DNA from: Dehalogenimonas etheniformans
GTDB lineage: Bacteria > Chloroflexota > Dehalococcoidia > Dehalococcoidales > Dehalococcoidaceae
Assembly: GCF_014672715.2 (NCBI RefSeq)
Contig: NZ_CP058566.2
Span: 124,001 to 188,000 of the forward strand
Direction: 5' to 3'
Length of the DNA: 64,000 nucleotides
Under the pieces are notes generated by a model, which was given only the letters and a program-made list of their open reading frames with translations, did not search any database and had not been told where the DNA came from. Position 1 is the first letter of the stretch; the number at the start of each line of letters is the position of its first letter. Of this stretch, positions 1-7,997 are shown piece after piece. The position numbers were made by a program, and so were the translations under genes.

Positions 1-786
1 GACATTCACGGCGGCGGCGCCGACCTCATTTTCCCGCACCACGAAAACGAGATCGCTCAGACTGAGAGTTTTACTGGCAAGAAGCCCTTTGTCGGTTACT
101 GGATGCACAACGGGCTGCTGCAACTCGGCGGCGAAAAGATGAGTAAATCAATCGGCAACCTGATCACCATCAAGGAATTCCTTTCCAAGAATTCCGCGGA
201 CGCCCTGCGTATCTTTGTTCTGGGTTCCAACTACCGCAGCCCTCTGACGTTCTCGATGGAAGTCATCGAAGGGGCGGAAAAAGGGGCGCAACGGCTGGCA
301 CAGGCCATTCAAGCCCCCGGAGGAACCAATCAGAGTGAATTCGACGCCGGAGCTCATCGCGACCGTTTCGCCGATGCTATGGATGATGATTTCAATACCC
401 CGAAAGCGCTGGCGACTCTGTTTGACCTGGCCCGAGACCTCAACCGCATCGACGCCGATAAAGGTGATACTTCCGGCGCCAGGAGTCTGCTGCGCGAACT
501 CGCCAACGTTCTCGGCTTGCGACTCGAAACGGCAAAAACAATGGTCGATGACGGCAAGATTGCCGCGAGCGTTGCTGAAATCTTCAAAGAGTTCGGTAAA
601 CCTTCAACTGGGTGGGATGGGGATGCGGATAAGGCGATGACAGACGCCATCACTCTTCGAACGGAACTGCGCAAGGCTAAGGATTTTACCAAGGCTGACA
701 TACTCCGCAAAAAGCTGGAAGGCATCGGTGTCAACCTTAAAGATACTCCCGCGGGTACCGTTTGGGAGTACAGGCCTAGAACTTAA
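1..786 (+). CDS. cysS: cysteinyl-tRNA synthetase, C-terminal part (5' end outside window)
   Basis: Class I aminoacyl-tRNA synthetase that charges tRNA-Cys in the cytoplasm. The frame is open from base 1, so the N-terminal part with the HIGH motif lies outside. The visible part starts with the GGGADLIFPHHENE stretch typical of CysS and then shows the KMSKS loop (GEKMSKSIGN, bases 133-162). The rest is the helical anticodon-binding region ending in RPRT. 261 codons are visible, roughly the last half to three fifths of a normal CysS. Identification is firm; nothing looks odd. Confidence 0.96.
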   Translation, partial: DIHGGGADLIFPHHENEIAQTESFTGKKPFVGYWMHNGLLQLGGEKMSKSIGNLITIKEFLSKNSADALRIFVLGSNYRSPLTFSMEVIEGAEKGAQRLAQAIQAPGGTNQSEFDAGAHRDRFADAMDDDFNTPKALATLFDLARDLNRIDADKGDTSGARSLLRELANVLGLRLETAKTMVDDGKIAASVAEIFKEFGKPSTGWDGDADKAMTDAITLRTELRKAKDFTKADILRKKLEGIGVNLKDTPAGTVWEYRPRT

Positions 787-797
787 ACTCATTGGAG

Positions 798-826
798 TTG
801 ATATACAACGTTTATTGAGGTATTAT
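798..826 (+). promoter_or_regulatory. promoter of the sdpRI-like operon
   Basis: TTGATA (798-803), a 17-base spacer and TATTAT (821-826) form a near-consensus sigma-70 promoter. The expected start of transcription falls near 833, inside the palindrome at 827-850, leaving under 20 untranslated bases and no Shine-Dalgarno before the ATG at 852. Confidence 0.7.
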
Positions 827-850
827 TTCGGTAATTGGCGAATTACCGAA
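827..850. promoter_or_regulatory. perfect palindromic operator, 10+4+10
   Basis: TTCGGTAATT (827-836), spacer GGCG, and its exact reverse complement AATTACCGAA (841-850). It covers the expected transcription start and ends one base before the regulator's start codon, which fits autorepression by the ArsR-family protein encoded at 852. The binding itself is inferred. Confidence 0.7.
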
Positions 851-851
851 T

Positions 852-1151
852 ATGACCGAAAGCGTATTTAAAGCCCTAGCCGACCCAAACCGGCGCCGAA
901 TATTGAAATTGCTCGCGGAACGGCCGATGACCGCCGGCGAGATTGCGGAAAAATTCAACCTTGCCAAATCAACCCTCTCCGGCCATTTCACCATGCTCAA
1001 AGCCGCCGAGTTGATCCAGGAAGAACGACGGGGCGCGACAATCGTCTATTCCTTGAACCTTTCCGTCGTCGAGGAAACGCTGGCGGCGGTGATGGACCTG
1101 TTTAAAGTAAATAAAGACAAACCAATTAACTGGAATGAGATTGAATCATGA
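852..1151 (+). CDS. ArsR/SdpR-type winged-helix autorepressor
   Basis: A 99-residue DNA-binding protein of the ArsR family. It opens with VFKALADPNRRRILKLL, the usual first helices, followed by the recognition region around STLSGHFTMLKAAELI (about residues 41-56) and the beta wing with EERRGATIVYSL. There are no clustered cysteines, so it is not a metal sensor of the ArsR/CzrA kind. Its partner, overlapping by ATGA, is an SdpI homologue. That is the layout of Bacillus sdpRI, where SdpR represses its own operon and is relieved by membrane-bound SdpI. No sdpC toxin gene is nearby, so the inducing signal is unknown. Confidence 0.85.
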   Translation: MTESVFKALADPNRRRILKLLAERPMTAGEIAEKFNLAKSTLSGHFTMLKAAELIQEERRGATIVYSLNLSVVEETLAAVMDLFKVNKDKPINWNEIES

Positions 1152-1816
1152 AAATCACATGGCGTTCCGAAGCACTTAATCTATTGTTGATCGCAGCGAT
1201 GTTCATCGCCTCGGCGATTGTCTATCCAACGGCGCCTGAGACCGTTCCGATCCATTGGGGAATTAACGGTGAACCGAACGGGTATGGCGGTAGGTTCGAA
1301 GGTTTGTTTTTGCTGCCATTGATGACATTGGGAATTTACCTGCTCTTGTTATTTTTACCAAAGATCGATCCCAAACGGGCTAACTATGAAAAATTCGGCG
1401 GAGTGTACCGCATAATCAGGATCCTCATTGTTGTCTTCATGGCGGGACTCCACGGCGTTATCATCGCTTCGATCAAGGGCGTTTCGATCGATATCGGCAT
1501 GGCGGTAATGGTGATGGTCGGCCTGATGTTTGTCGTCCTGGGGAACTATTTCGGCAAGATTAAGCAAACGTGGTTTGTGGGTATCCGTACGCCGTGGACA
1601 TTGAGCAGCGAACTTTCGTGGAGGAAGACTCACCAGCTCGGCGGCAAGATATTCGTTGTTTTCGGCCTGTTTTTGGCCCTGACCGGGATCATCCAGCAAA
1701 ACTGGTTGTTTTTCTCGGTTTTCGGTCTATTTATGGCGTCGATCATCTACCTGATCTTCTATTCCTACCAGGTTTGGAAGTCCGACCCCAACAAGACAAA
1801 TGGTACTCCGCACTGA
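1148..1816 (+). CDS. SdpI-family membrane protein (DUF1648 + SdpI)
   Basis: A 222-residue integral membrane protein with about six hydrophobic segments (roughly 10-27, 53-71, 87-107, 115-131, 165-184, 190-207). The N-terminal part has the DUF1648 signature (PETVPIHWGINGEPNGYG, residues about 30-47). The C-terminal half has the SdpI marker KIKQTWFVGIRTPWTLSSE followed by W+KTH. In Bacillus, SdpI gives immunity to the SdpC killing factor and acts as a receptor that sequesters SdpR. Here the overlap with the regulator argues for the same coupling, but immunity to a specific toxin cannot be claimed. Confidence 0.88.
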   Translation: MKITWRSEALNLLLIAAMFIASAIVYPTAPETVPIHWGINGEPNGYGGRFEGLFLLPLMTLGIYLLLLFLPKIDPKRANYEKFGGVYRIIRILIVVFMAGLHGVIIASIKGVSIDIGMAVMVMVGLMFVVLGNYFGKIKQTWFVGIRTPWTLSSELSWRKTHQLGGKIFVVFGLFLALTGIIQQNWLFFSVFGLFMASIIYLIFYSYQVWKSDPNKTNGTPH

Positions 1817-1860
1817 TCTCCTGTTTGAACTTGATAATCCGTCCAGTTGGGAAAAACAGA

Positions 1861-1887
1861 AAGAGGCTCTCCGAGAGAGCCTCTTTT
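1861..1887. terminator. bidirectional intrinsic terminator
   Basis: An 11-bp perfect stem (AAGAGGCTCTC, loop CGA, GAGAGCCTCTT) followed by TTTT. An A-rich run on the other side lets it serve both the SdpI gene and the convergent gene at 1908-2126. Confidence 0.88.
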
Positions 1888-1907
1888 CACAAGTTAACTG
1901 AAGCAGC

Positions 1908-2126
1908 CTAGTACTGTTTTTTCCTGGAAGCTTTTCTCTTTCGGTAGCACGAATAGCAAATGACCTTGAGCTGGAGCGGGGCTTCACGGTCGTAAACATA
2001 TTGGCATTCAGCATCCAGACCAATGCCACAGGTATCGCCGTGTTCATGCACGGGATCGGTACATTCGCATTTGCCGCCTGATCGTTCGAGGACCTGTTTA
2101 GTCAATTTCGGATCCAAAAGACCCAC
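1908..2126 (-). CDS. small Cys-rich protein, probable zinc binder
   Basis: A 72-residue protein of unknown function. It has Cys/His groups KCEC, HEHGDTCG and a C-terminal CYSCYRKRK followed by a lysine/arginine tail, which suggests a compact zinc site plus nucleic-acid or membrane contact. It starts with GTG preceded by GGAGGG nine bases upstream. It has its own consensus promoter (2160-2188) and shares the terminator at 1861-1887, so it is an independent single-gene unit. Family not recognised; a real gene because of the promoter, ribosome site and terminator. Confidence 0.7.
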   Translation of the reverse strand: MGLLDPKLTKQVLERSGGKCECTDPVHEHGDTCGIGLDAECQYVYDREAPLQLKVICYSCYRKRKASRKKQY

Positions 2127-2159
2127 TTTGAATCAACCCTCCGTGTAAGTTTGTTAATT

Positions 2160-2188
2160 TTTATACCAGAGGATTTACCACCTGTCAA
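2160..2188 (-). promoter_or_regulatory. promoter of the 72-residue Cys-rich protein
   Basis: On the minus strand TTGACA (2188-2183), 17 bases, TATAAA (2165-2160). It lies about 34 bases upstream of the GTG start at 2126. Confidence 0.75.
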
Positions 2189-2230
2189 CCCTCGACGCGG
2201 TTGTTTTCAGGTCCAGGGAAACAGGAATAT

Positions 2231-3394
2231 CTACTTCCTGGTCCAGATGGGAGACATTGCTCTCAGCCGGGCAACTATCCCCGGCAGGACCTCAAGCACC
2301 CGCTCGATATCTTCTCCGGTGGTCCAACGACCCAGAGACAGGCGCAGAGAGCCGAACGCCTGATGCTGGGGCAGGCCGAGAGCAAGTAGCACGTGGGAGG
2401 GCGCTGTGCTCGTTGAAGAACAGGCCGAGCCGGGCGAAGCCGAGATACCGGCCAGGTCCAGGTTGAGGCAAACGCTCTCACCTTCGACATAATCGAAAGA
2501 AAAGTTAGCATTGTTCGGCAGGCGTTGGGTGGGGTGGCCGTTAAGACGGGTTTCAGGCACCGTTGCCAGCAGGCCGGCGATGAGTCGATCGCGTAACTTC
2601 GAAAGTCGTTCGACCTCGGAGGTTATGGAAGCCGCTGCCAATTCAGCGGCTTTGCCCAGTCCGACGATGCCAGGAACATTTTCGGTGCCTGAACGTTTGC
2701 CTCGCTCCTGGCCGCCACCCCACAGAATCGGCGAGATTCGGGTGCCTTTTCGAACGTAAAGGGCGCCTATACCTTTGGGGCCGTATAGCTTGTGGGCTGA
2801 AATGCTGAGAAGGTCCACCCCGAGTGCCTGAACGTCGACGGGAACGCGGCCGACCGCTTGAACTGCATCGGTGTGGAGATAAACGCCCTTTTCACGGGTG
2901 ATCCTGGAAATTTCCGGGAGGCGCTGAACCGTTCCGATTTCGTTGTTGGCAAGAATGACGGAAACGACAGATGTGTCGGGGCGGATAGCCCTGGCCACCT
3001 CGAGCGGATCCAGAAGGCCCTGTGAATCGACAGGGAGAATGGTGACAGAAGTACCTTTCTTTTCCAGGGAATAACAGGTCTCAAGTACGGCATGATGCTC
3101 GATGGCGGTTGTAACGATATGGCTGCCTCCGCATCCGTTGGCATTCAGGATGCCGGATAACGCCATGTTGTCGGCTTCAGTGCCGCCGCTGAGAAAAAGA
3201 ATCTCGTCAGGGCGGGCGTTAATCAGCCTGGCGAGCGAGACCCGGGCGGTCTCGACAGCCTGCCGAGCCTGCTGTCCTTCGGCGTAAATGGCGGAAGGGT
3301 TGCCGGGAAAATCGTGGAAGTACGGCAGCATGGCATCAAGGACTTCCGGGGCTACCGGCGTGGTGGCGGCGTAGTCTAGATAACTGCGTTTCAT
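2231..3394 (-). CDS. cysteine desulfurase, NifS/IscS family
   Basis: PLP enzyme that takes sulfur from cysteine as an enzyme-bound persulfide for Fe-S cluster assembly or tRNA thiolation. 387 residues, the normal length. It shows SGGTEADNMAL near residue 69, the EHHAV histidine motif (99-103), the PLP lysine in SISAHKLYGPKG (K202) and the catalytic cysteine in SPGSACSS (C325) on the short loop typical of group I enzymes. It lies downstream of an IscR-like regulator and a small Cys-rich gene on the same strand, so it is probably the local Fe-S sulfur donor. No scaffold gene (iscU/sufB) is adjacent. Confidence 0.94.
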   Translation of the reverse strand: MKRSYLDYAATTPVAPEVLDAMLPYFHDFPGNPSAIYAEGQQARQAVETARVSLARLINARPDEILFLSGGTEADNMALSGILNANGCGGSHIVTTAIEHHAVLETCYSLEKKGTSVTILPVDSQGLLDPLEVARAIRPDTSVVSVILANNEIGTVQRLPEISRITREKGVYLHTDAVQAVGRVPVDVQALGVDLLSISAHKLYGPKGIGALYVRKGTRISPILWGGGQERGKRSGTENVPGIVGLGKAAELAAASITSEVERLSKLRDRLIAGLLATVPETRLNGHPTQRLPNNANFSFDYVEGESVCLNLDLAGISASPGSACSSTSTAPSHVLLALGLPQHQAFGSLRLSLGRWTTGEDIERVLEVLPGIVARLRAMSPIWTRK

Positions 3395-3456
3395 AGTTAA
3401 GAATTATATCAGAACCGCCGATTGGTTCTTGTAAAGGGGAAAATCGTACCCGCGGA

Positions 3457-3684
3457 TTAAAGTTCTTCGAACGAGTTCAGGAATATCTCAGGAACGGTTT
3501 CGGCGTTTTCATTGACCCATCGCTGAAGGCACTCAAGAGAGCAGAATCCGTAGCGTTTGATGTCTTCCGGCCCCAATAAATGGGAAACAATATACCAGCC
3601 CTGTAGGGCCAGGCATGGCAATTCTGATGAATCGACTCCCTGGTTCCGGCCGCAGCCGTAGCAATGGCAGGTTTTATCAGTCAA
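3457..3684 (-). CDS. small Cys-rich protein between IscR-like regulator and NifS
   Basis: A 75-residue cytosolic protein of unknown function. Cysteines occur as CHCYGC near the N-terminus (residues 6-11) and as FCSLECLQRW in the middle, the spacing of a treble-clef or MYM-like zinc finger. It starts 6 bases after the stop of the Rrf2-family gene and is followed 62 bases later by the cysteine desulfurase, so the three are likely one transcript. A role in Fe-S or sulfur handling is a guess from position only. Confidence 0.7.
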   Translation of the reverse strand: MTDKTCHCYGCGRNQGVDSSELPCLALQGWYIVSHLLGPEDIKRYGFCSLECLQRWVNENAETVPEIFLNSFEEL

Positions 3685-3690
3685 CTTGGG

Positions 3691-4134
3691 TTAAATGACC
3701 TCTTCCGGCACTTCCGGCTGGCCGCTTTGCCGCCAGCGTTCGACCATGTCCTTCAGCGTGATCGCATCAAGAATATTATCGGTGGCTTTTTTAATCTCAG
3801 CCCAAATGTCTCGGGTTACGCAGTGTTCGCCCTTCCAGCAGACCCTGGGATCATCTACACATTCGGAAGGAGCCGTCGAGCCTTCGGTGGCTTTTACAAC
3901 TTCGGACAGCCGGATTTCCGCGGGTTCCTTGGCCAACACGAAGCCGCCGTTGGCGCCGCGCACACTGCGTACCAGCCCGGCGATGCGGAGGGGGATAAAA
4001 AGTTGGGCTAGATATTGTTCCGAAATCCGCCGCCGCATGGCAACATCCCGGATCAAAATGGGCCCTTCTCCGTAGTGAATCGCCAGATCGAACATAGCTT
4101 CCATGGAGTGACGGCCGCGGGCTGAGAGTTTCAA
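3691..4134 (-). CDS. Rrf2-family regulator, IscR-like
   Basis: A 147-residue winged-helix transcription factor that probably senses Fe-S status and controls the desulfurase downstream. It starts with the family signature MKLSARGRHSMEAMFDLA. It has the helix-turn-helix around ILIRDVAMRRRISEQYLAQL (26-45) and the wing with RSVRGANGGFVLA. Three cysteines (C92, C99, C105) match the 2Fe-2S ligand spacing of IscR (92, 98, 104) with one extra residue, so cluster binding is likely. First gene of the unit; no operator was identified. Confidence 0.9.
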   Translation of the reverse strand: MKLSARGRHSMEAMFDLAIHYGEGPILIRDVAMRRRISEQYLAQLFIPLRIAGLVRSVRGANGGFVLAKEPAEIRLSEVVKATEGSTAPSECVDDPRVCWKGEHCVTRDIWAEIKKATDNILDAITLKDMVERWRQSGQPEVPEEVI

Positions 4135-4262
4135 TTGAGCCTCCCTGGCGTAAACCGAGGTAACCGGATAATGATTCAGAACTTGGTGGCGTATTCATAT
4201 TAGCCGCTACATTTTTCCTTGTCAAACGCAGCCGCTTTCTGTGGGGATTCAAAGTCATCGTG

Positions 4263-4282
4263 TATAATGTGTTGCTAATCAC
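4263..4282 (+). promoter_or_regulatory. -10 box placing transcription start next to the cca start codon
   Basis: TATAAT (4263-4268) ends 14 bases before the ATG at 4283. Transcription should begin near 4275, leaving a leader of about 8 bases without a Shine-Dalgarno. No good -35 box is visible. Confidence 0.5.
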
Positions 4283-5533
4283 ATGGACGATAACGAAAAC
4301 TTGGCATCCCGGCTGGCTGAAAAGCTTCCAGCTGAGATTTTAGCCCTTTTGAGGGTTGCCTCGGCGGAAGCGGCGGCAAGAGCCTGGAGAATTTACCTCG
4401 TCGGGGGTACGGTACGGGATATCGTTCTCGACCGGACGGGTTTTGACCTGGACCTCTCGGTCGAGGGTGATGCCATTGGATTGGCGAACGCGATCGCAGC
4501 TTCTCCCAACGACGTCACCGTTCATCACCGCTTCAATACCGCTCGGGTAAAATGGGGCGGCCATCACATCGATCTGGCACGCAGCAGAGAAGAAACCTAC
4601 ACCAGGCCGGGAGCGCTGCCGACAGTGAGGCCGGGGCATATCGAAAAGGACCTTTTCCGCCGTGATTTTACGATTAACGCGATGGCGGTTTCCCTGAATC
4701 TCAACGATTGGGGGCGGCTGATCGATGAACTCGGCGGGCGCAAAGACATCAGGCAGGGATTGATCCGGGTGATTCATCCCAAGAGCTTTGTCGACGACGC
4801 CACGCGCATTTGGCGGGCGGTGCGTTACGAACAGCGTCTGGGTTTTTGCATCGAGCCGGAAACCTTGAAGTTGATCGATCGCGACCGGCAAATGCTCCGC
4901 ACAATCACCGCAGACCGACTTCGCTACGAACTGGATTGTATTCTCAGAGAAGCTTTCCCCGAAAAAGTCTTCAGGCGTGCAGACGACCTCGGATTATTAG
5001 CGACCTGGCATCCGTCACTGAAGGGTGACACCTGGCTTTCCGAAGCTTGCGCCAAGGCGCGATCGCCTACCGAAACACCACACCCCGACATTTACCTGGC
5101 GCTGCTTGCCTGGCGCTTAACCGCATCGCAAAAGGAAGAATTCATTGCTTCACTGCGTTTTACCAAGGCACAGACCAGGGTCCTAAGGGATAGCGAGACT
5201 ATTTCCCGTAACGCCGAGAAACTGGCTTCGCCTCAGGCAAAACCTAGCTCTGTGTTTGCTGCTCTCCATGGTTTGTCCGGCGACGCCCTGACTGCCGCAA
5301 AATGCGCCATGGGATCCGATACCGCTAGGCTCAATATCGATCGTTTTGAGAATGAATGGAGACGTATTTCATCCATTCTAACCGGCGAAGATCTGAAAAG
5401 GTTGGGCGTCAGCCAGGGGCCTGACCTCAAGTGGGTGCTCGAAAAGCTGCGCGATTTGCGGCTCGATGGGGTTATTTCCAGCAGGGGGCAAGAAGAGACT
5501 TTCGTCCTTGATTGGTTGAATTGTAAGCCTTAG
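4283..5533 (+). CDS. cca: CCA tRNA nucleotidyltransferase / poly(A) polymerase family
   Basis: A class II nucleotidyltransferase that adds or repairs the 3' CCA of tRNAs. 416 residues. The nucleotide-binding LVGGTVRD motif is at 39-46, and the metal-binding DLD (55-57) follows in DRTGFDLDLSVEGD. Then come RRDFTINAMA and DDATRIWRAVRYEQRLGF, the template and helical-neck motifs. The last 150 residues are helical. It stands alone on the plus strand between minus-strand operons and converges on ispE with 15 bases between stops. CCA-adding against A-adding specificity cannot be told by eye. Confidence 0.9.
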   Translation: MDDNENLASRLAEKLPAEILALLRVASAEAAARAWRIYLVGGTVRDIVLDRTGFDLDLSVEGDAIGLANAIAASPNDVTVHHRFNTARVKWGGHHIDLARSREETYTRPGALPTVRPGHIEKDLFRRDFTINAMAVSLNLNDWGRLIDELGGRKDIRQGLIRVIHPKSFVDDATRIWRAVRYEQRLGFCIEPETLKLIDRDRQMLRTITADRLRYELDCILREAFPEKVFRRADDLGLLATWHPSLKGDTWLSEACAKARSPTETPHPDIYLALLAWRLTASQKEEFIASLRFTKAQTRVLRDSETISRNAEKLASPQAKPSSVFAALHGLSGDALTAAKCAMGSDTARLNIDRFENEWRRISSILTGEDLKRLGVSQGPDLKWVLEKLRDLRLDGVISSRGQEETFVLDWLNCKP

Positions 5534-5548
5534 ATCCGGTTACACAAC

Positions 5549-6406
5549 TTATTCGACATGGCCAACGGTATGCGCCAGATAGCACTTCAGGTTGTTTTTT
5601 TTCAGGTTGTCAAAAATTCGCTCGGCTTCACCTTTATCGCGGTGAAGGCTGAACAAAACCGGGCCGGCGCCGGATAACCGGACGCGGTATGCGCCTGCTT
5701 CCAGAAACCGCCAGCGGTACTCTTCGATCTCCGGCCAGATTTCTGAGGCTGGCCTTTCGAACGCATTGGAAAGAAGCGACGGCGGTATTTCCCAACCCTC
5801 CATCAGAGCGCGGACGAATTTCTCCGTTTTATCCCCTCCGGTAAAATCGGTTTTCTTGAGGGTCTTGTAAAGGCGGGCTGTCTTGCCGGTTTCCGGCTTA
5901 ACGGGCGGCAAGAGCAGGACCACCCAAGCCGAAGGAAAGGCGTTCAGGGGGATCACCATCTCGCCGCGGCTTTCGATGAGGGCGGTACCACCAAGAAAGA
6001 AAAACGGCACATCGGAACCGAGGATGGCGCCGATCTCCATAAGATCAGGGTCCGAAAGACCCAAATTCCATAACCTATTGAAGCCTTTAAGGGCGGTTGC
6101 TCCATCCGATGAATCTCCTCCGAGGCCGGACATCAGAGGAATGCGCTTGGTCACAAAAACCCTGGCGCCGTCTTTACACCCAGTGCGCTCCCGAAGCAAC
6201 ATCGCAGCTTTCGAAATCAGGCTTTTAGAATCCTCCCAGCCGGGCAAATCGGCGGTGATGTCAAGACTTTTGGCTGGGCTAAACTCCAATTCGTCGGTCA
6301 AATCGATGGTCTGGACGATGCTTTTAATGTCATGGTAGCCGTCGGGGCGCTTGCCGAGCACCTCGAGGGCCAGGTTGATCTTGGCGGGGGCGATGAGTTT
6401 AAACAA
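5549..6406 (-). CDS. ispE: 4-diphosphocytidyl-2-C-methyl-D-erythritol kinase
   Basis: GHMP kinase that phosphorylates CDP-methylerythritol in the MEP isoprenoid pathway. 285 residues. The N-terminal APAKINLALEVLGKRPDGYH motif carries the catalytic lysine (K9). The ATP-binding PLMSGLGGDSSDGATAL lies at 90-106, and the C-terminal RLSGAGPVLFSL motif is present. It is the last gene of a three-gene operon and overlaps rsmA by 8 bases, a pairing common in bacteria. Dxr and IspG of the same pathway are encoded at 23.7-27.0 kb. Confidence 0.96.
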   Translation of the reverse strand: MFKLIAPAKINLALEVLGKRPDGYHDIKSIVQTIDLTDELEFSPAKSLDITADLPGWEDSKSLISKAAMLLRERTGCKDGARVFVTKRIPLMSGLGGDSSDGATALKGFNRLWNLGLSDPDLMEIGAILGSDVPFFFLGGTALIESRGEMVIPLNAFPSAWVVLLLPPVKPETGKTARLYKTLKKTDFTGGDKTEKFVRALMEGWEIPPSLLSNAFERPASEIWPEIEEYRWRFLEAGAYRVRLSGAGPVLFSLHRDKGEAERIFDNLKKNNLKCYLAHTVGHVE

Positions 6407-7247
6407 CGCGTTCCTTGTACGATTGAAGTAGTTTTAACCAGTTGTCAATAGTGAGAGTCTCGGCGCGGCGCTTGGGATCGATGTCGGCTTTTAAGAGCAA
6501 CTCGGAGCCCCTGGCCTTGTCGAGGTCGAGGCCGCTGGAAATTGCATTGACCAGTTGCTTGCGTCGGGTCGAGAAACCTGCTCTGGCTAGCTTGAAGAAG
6601 ACTGCCTCGTCATCCATCTGAAGCCGGCGCTTGGGCAGGACATCGATCTTCAATATGGCGGAAGAAACCTTGGGCGGGGGGTAAAAAGCGCCGGCCGAGA
6701 CGTGGCTCACGATCCTGGGTACCGCGTAGAATTGAATGGCAATGGACAGCAGGCTCATCTCCGGAGGTTTGGCGACGACCTGCCGGGCGACTTCTCTTTG
6801 AACCATAACCACGAGACTCTGCGGCTGATGAGGCGATTCGAGGAAATGCCTCAGGACTGGAGAGGTGATGTAATAGGGCAAGTTGGCGACGACCTTATAG
6901 CCCGCCCCATTGACCAGGTCCTCGACTTTGGTTTCGAGGATATCACGCTCGACGATCTCGACATTGGACAGGCCCGACATCGTTTCACGGAGCAAGGAAG
7001 CCATGCCCCGGTCGAGCTCTACGGCGATGACTTTGCCGGCACGCTCAGCGAGGGCGCGGGTGAGCACCCCCAGGCCGGGGCCGACCTCGACGATGGTATC
7101 GGATCGGGAGATATCTGCGGCAGAGACGATCTTGTCCAGTATGCTCCGGTCGATTAAGAAGTTTTGACCAAGGCCCTTCCTGGCGGAAAGATTGTACCTT
7201 TCCAACAGGGCGCGGGCCTCGGACATGAGGGATGTCGGCGAGGTCAT
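6399..7247 (-). CDS. rsmA: 16S rRNA dimethyladenosine transferase
   Basis: KsgA/RsmA dimethylates the two adjacent adenosines in helix 45 of 16S rRNA during small-subunit maturation. 282 residues. KGLGQNFLID (24-33) precedes the SAM motif EVGPGLGVLTRALA (54-67). The catalytic ANLPYYITSP sits at 121-130, and the C-terminal domain carries the usual FSTRRKQLVNAI. The gene lies 3 bases after the phosphoesterase stop and overlaps ispE, so translation is probably coupled. Confidence 0.96.
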   Translation of the reverse strand: MTSPTSLMSEARALLERYNLSARKGLGQNFLIDRSILDKIVSAADISRSDTIVEVGPGLGVLTRALAERAGKVIAVELDRGMASLLRETMSGLSNVEIVERDILETKVEDLVNGAGYKVVANLPYYITSPVLRHFLESPHQPQSLVVMVQREVARQVVAKPPEMSLLSIAIQFYAVPRIVSHVSAGAFYPPPKVSSAILKIDVLPKRRLQMDDEAVFFKLARAGFSTRRKQLVNAISSGLDLDKARGSELLLKADIDPKRRAETLTIDNWLKLLQSYKERVV

Positions 7248-7250
7248 GGC

Positions 7251-7985
7251 TTAACGGCCGATCTCCAACCGATCGATCAGACTCTGCGGCAGGCCCGCCC
7301 GGGTCATCTTGGCTTGAGTCGCCTCGAGGTTGTAGGGGATACGCCGGAGATGCATCGTTTGAGTATCGACATCGTAGAGGGCATAAGCGGCGCGGAAGTC
7401 TCCGTTTCTCGGCTGGCCGACACTGCCGGGGTTGACGATGAACCGCCCTTCGGCGATGGGTCTCGGTTCGCAGGGCCGGAATGGCATGAACCGCACGTTG
7501 CCGTCCTGTTCCCGTTTGTACACCGCCGGGACGTGGGTGTGGCCGACGCAGGCGTGGGGAGTTTCCAGTAAGCCGAAGTTATGTTCCGCCTGCTGCACCG
7601 TCATCAGGTACTCATCGGCTGGGTGTTCGGGGGTGCCGTGGACCAGGGTGAAGCCGTGACGATGCATCGAGATGGGCAGAGAGGCAAGGTAATCGCGGTC
7701 ACATTTTCGGAGCTGGCTCATAGTCCACGTCAAAGCGGCGGCGGCTTCGGGGTTGAAGTAATCGGTGGGAAAGAGACCGATGCTGGCGAGGTCATGGTTG
7801 CCGGCCACAGCCACCATCGGCAGATCGAGCAGGAGGTCAAGACAGCCACAGGGGTCGGGTCCGTAATTGACCAAATCGCCGAGAAGCCAGAACTCTTCGG
7901 CGCCGCCATTCCTATCGATATCGTCGAGGACGACTTTGAGAGCCTCCAGGTTGGCGTGGATGTCGGCGAGCAGAGCGTATTTCAT
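7251..7985 (-). CDS. calcineurin-like metallophosphoesterase (YfcE/MJ0936 type)
   Basis: Two-metal phosphodiesterase of unknown substrate. All motifs are present: LLADIHANLEAL at the N-terminus, LLGDLVNYGPDP, AGNHD, the histidine in LVHGTPEHP, and GHTHVPAV. From the ATG at 7985 the product is 244 residues. A TTG three codons upstream is the alternative start, and neither has a clear Shine-Dalgarno. First gene of the phosphoesterase-rsmA-ispE operon. The family includes diadenosine tetraphosphatases and 2',3'-cyclic phosphodiesterases; nothing here decides between them. Confidence 0.88.
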   Translation of the reverse strand: MKYALLADIHANLEALKVVLDDIDRNGGAEEFWLLGDLVNYGPDPCGCLDLLLDLPMVAVAGNHDLASIGLFPTDYFNPEAAAALTWTMSQLRKCDRDYLASLPISMHRHGFTLVHGTPEHPADEYLMTVQQAEHNFGLLETPHACVGHTHVPAVYKREQDGNVRFMPFRPCEPRPIAEGRFIVNPGSVGQPRNGDFRAAYALYDVDTQTMHLRRIPYNLEATQAKMTRAGLPQSLIDRLEIGR

Positions 7986-7997
7986 GCTGGCCAAATA

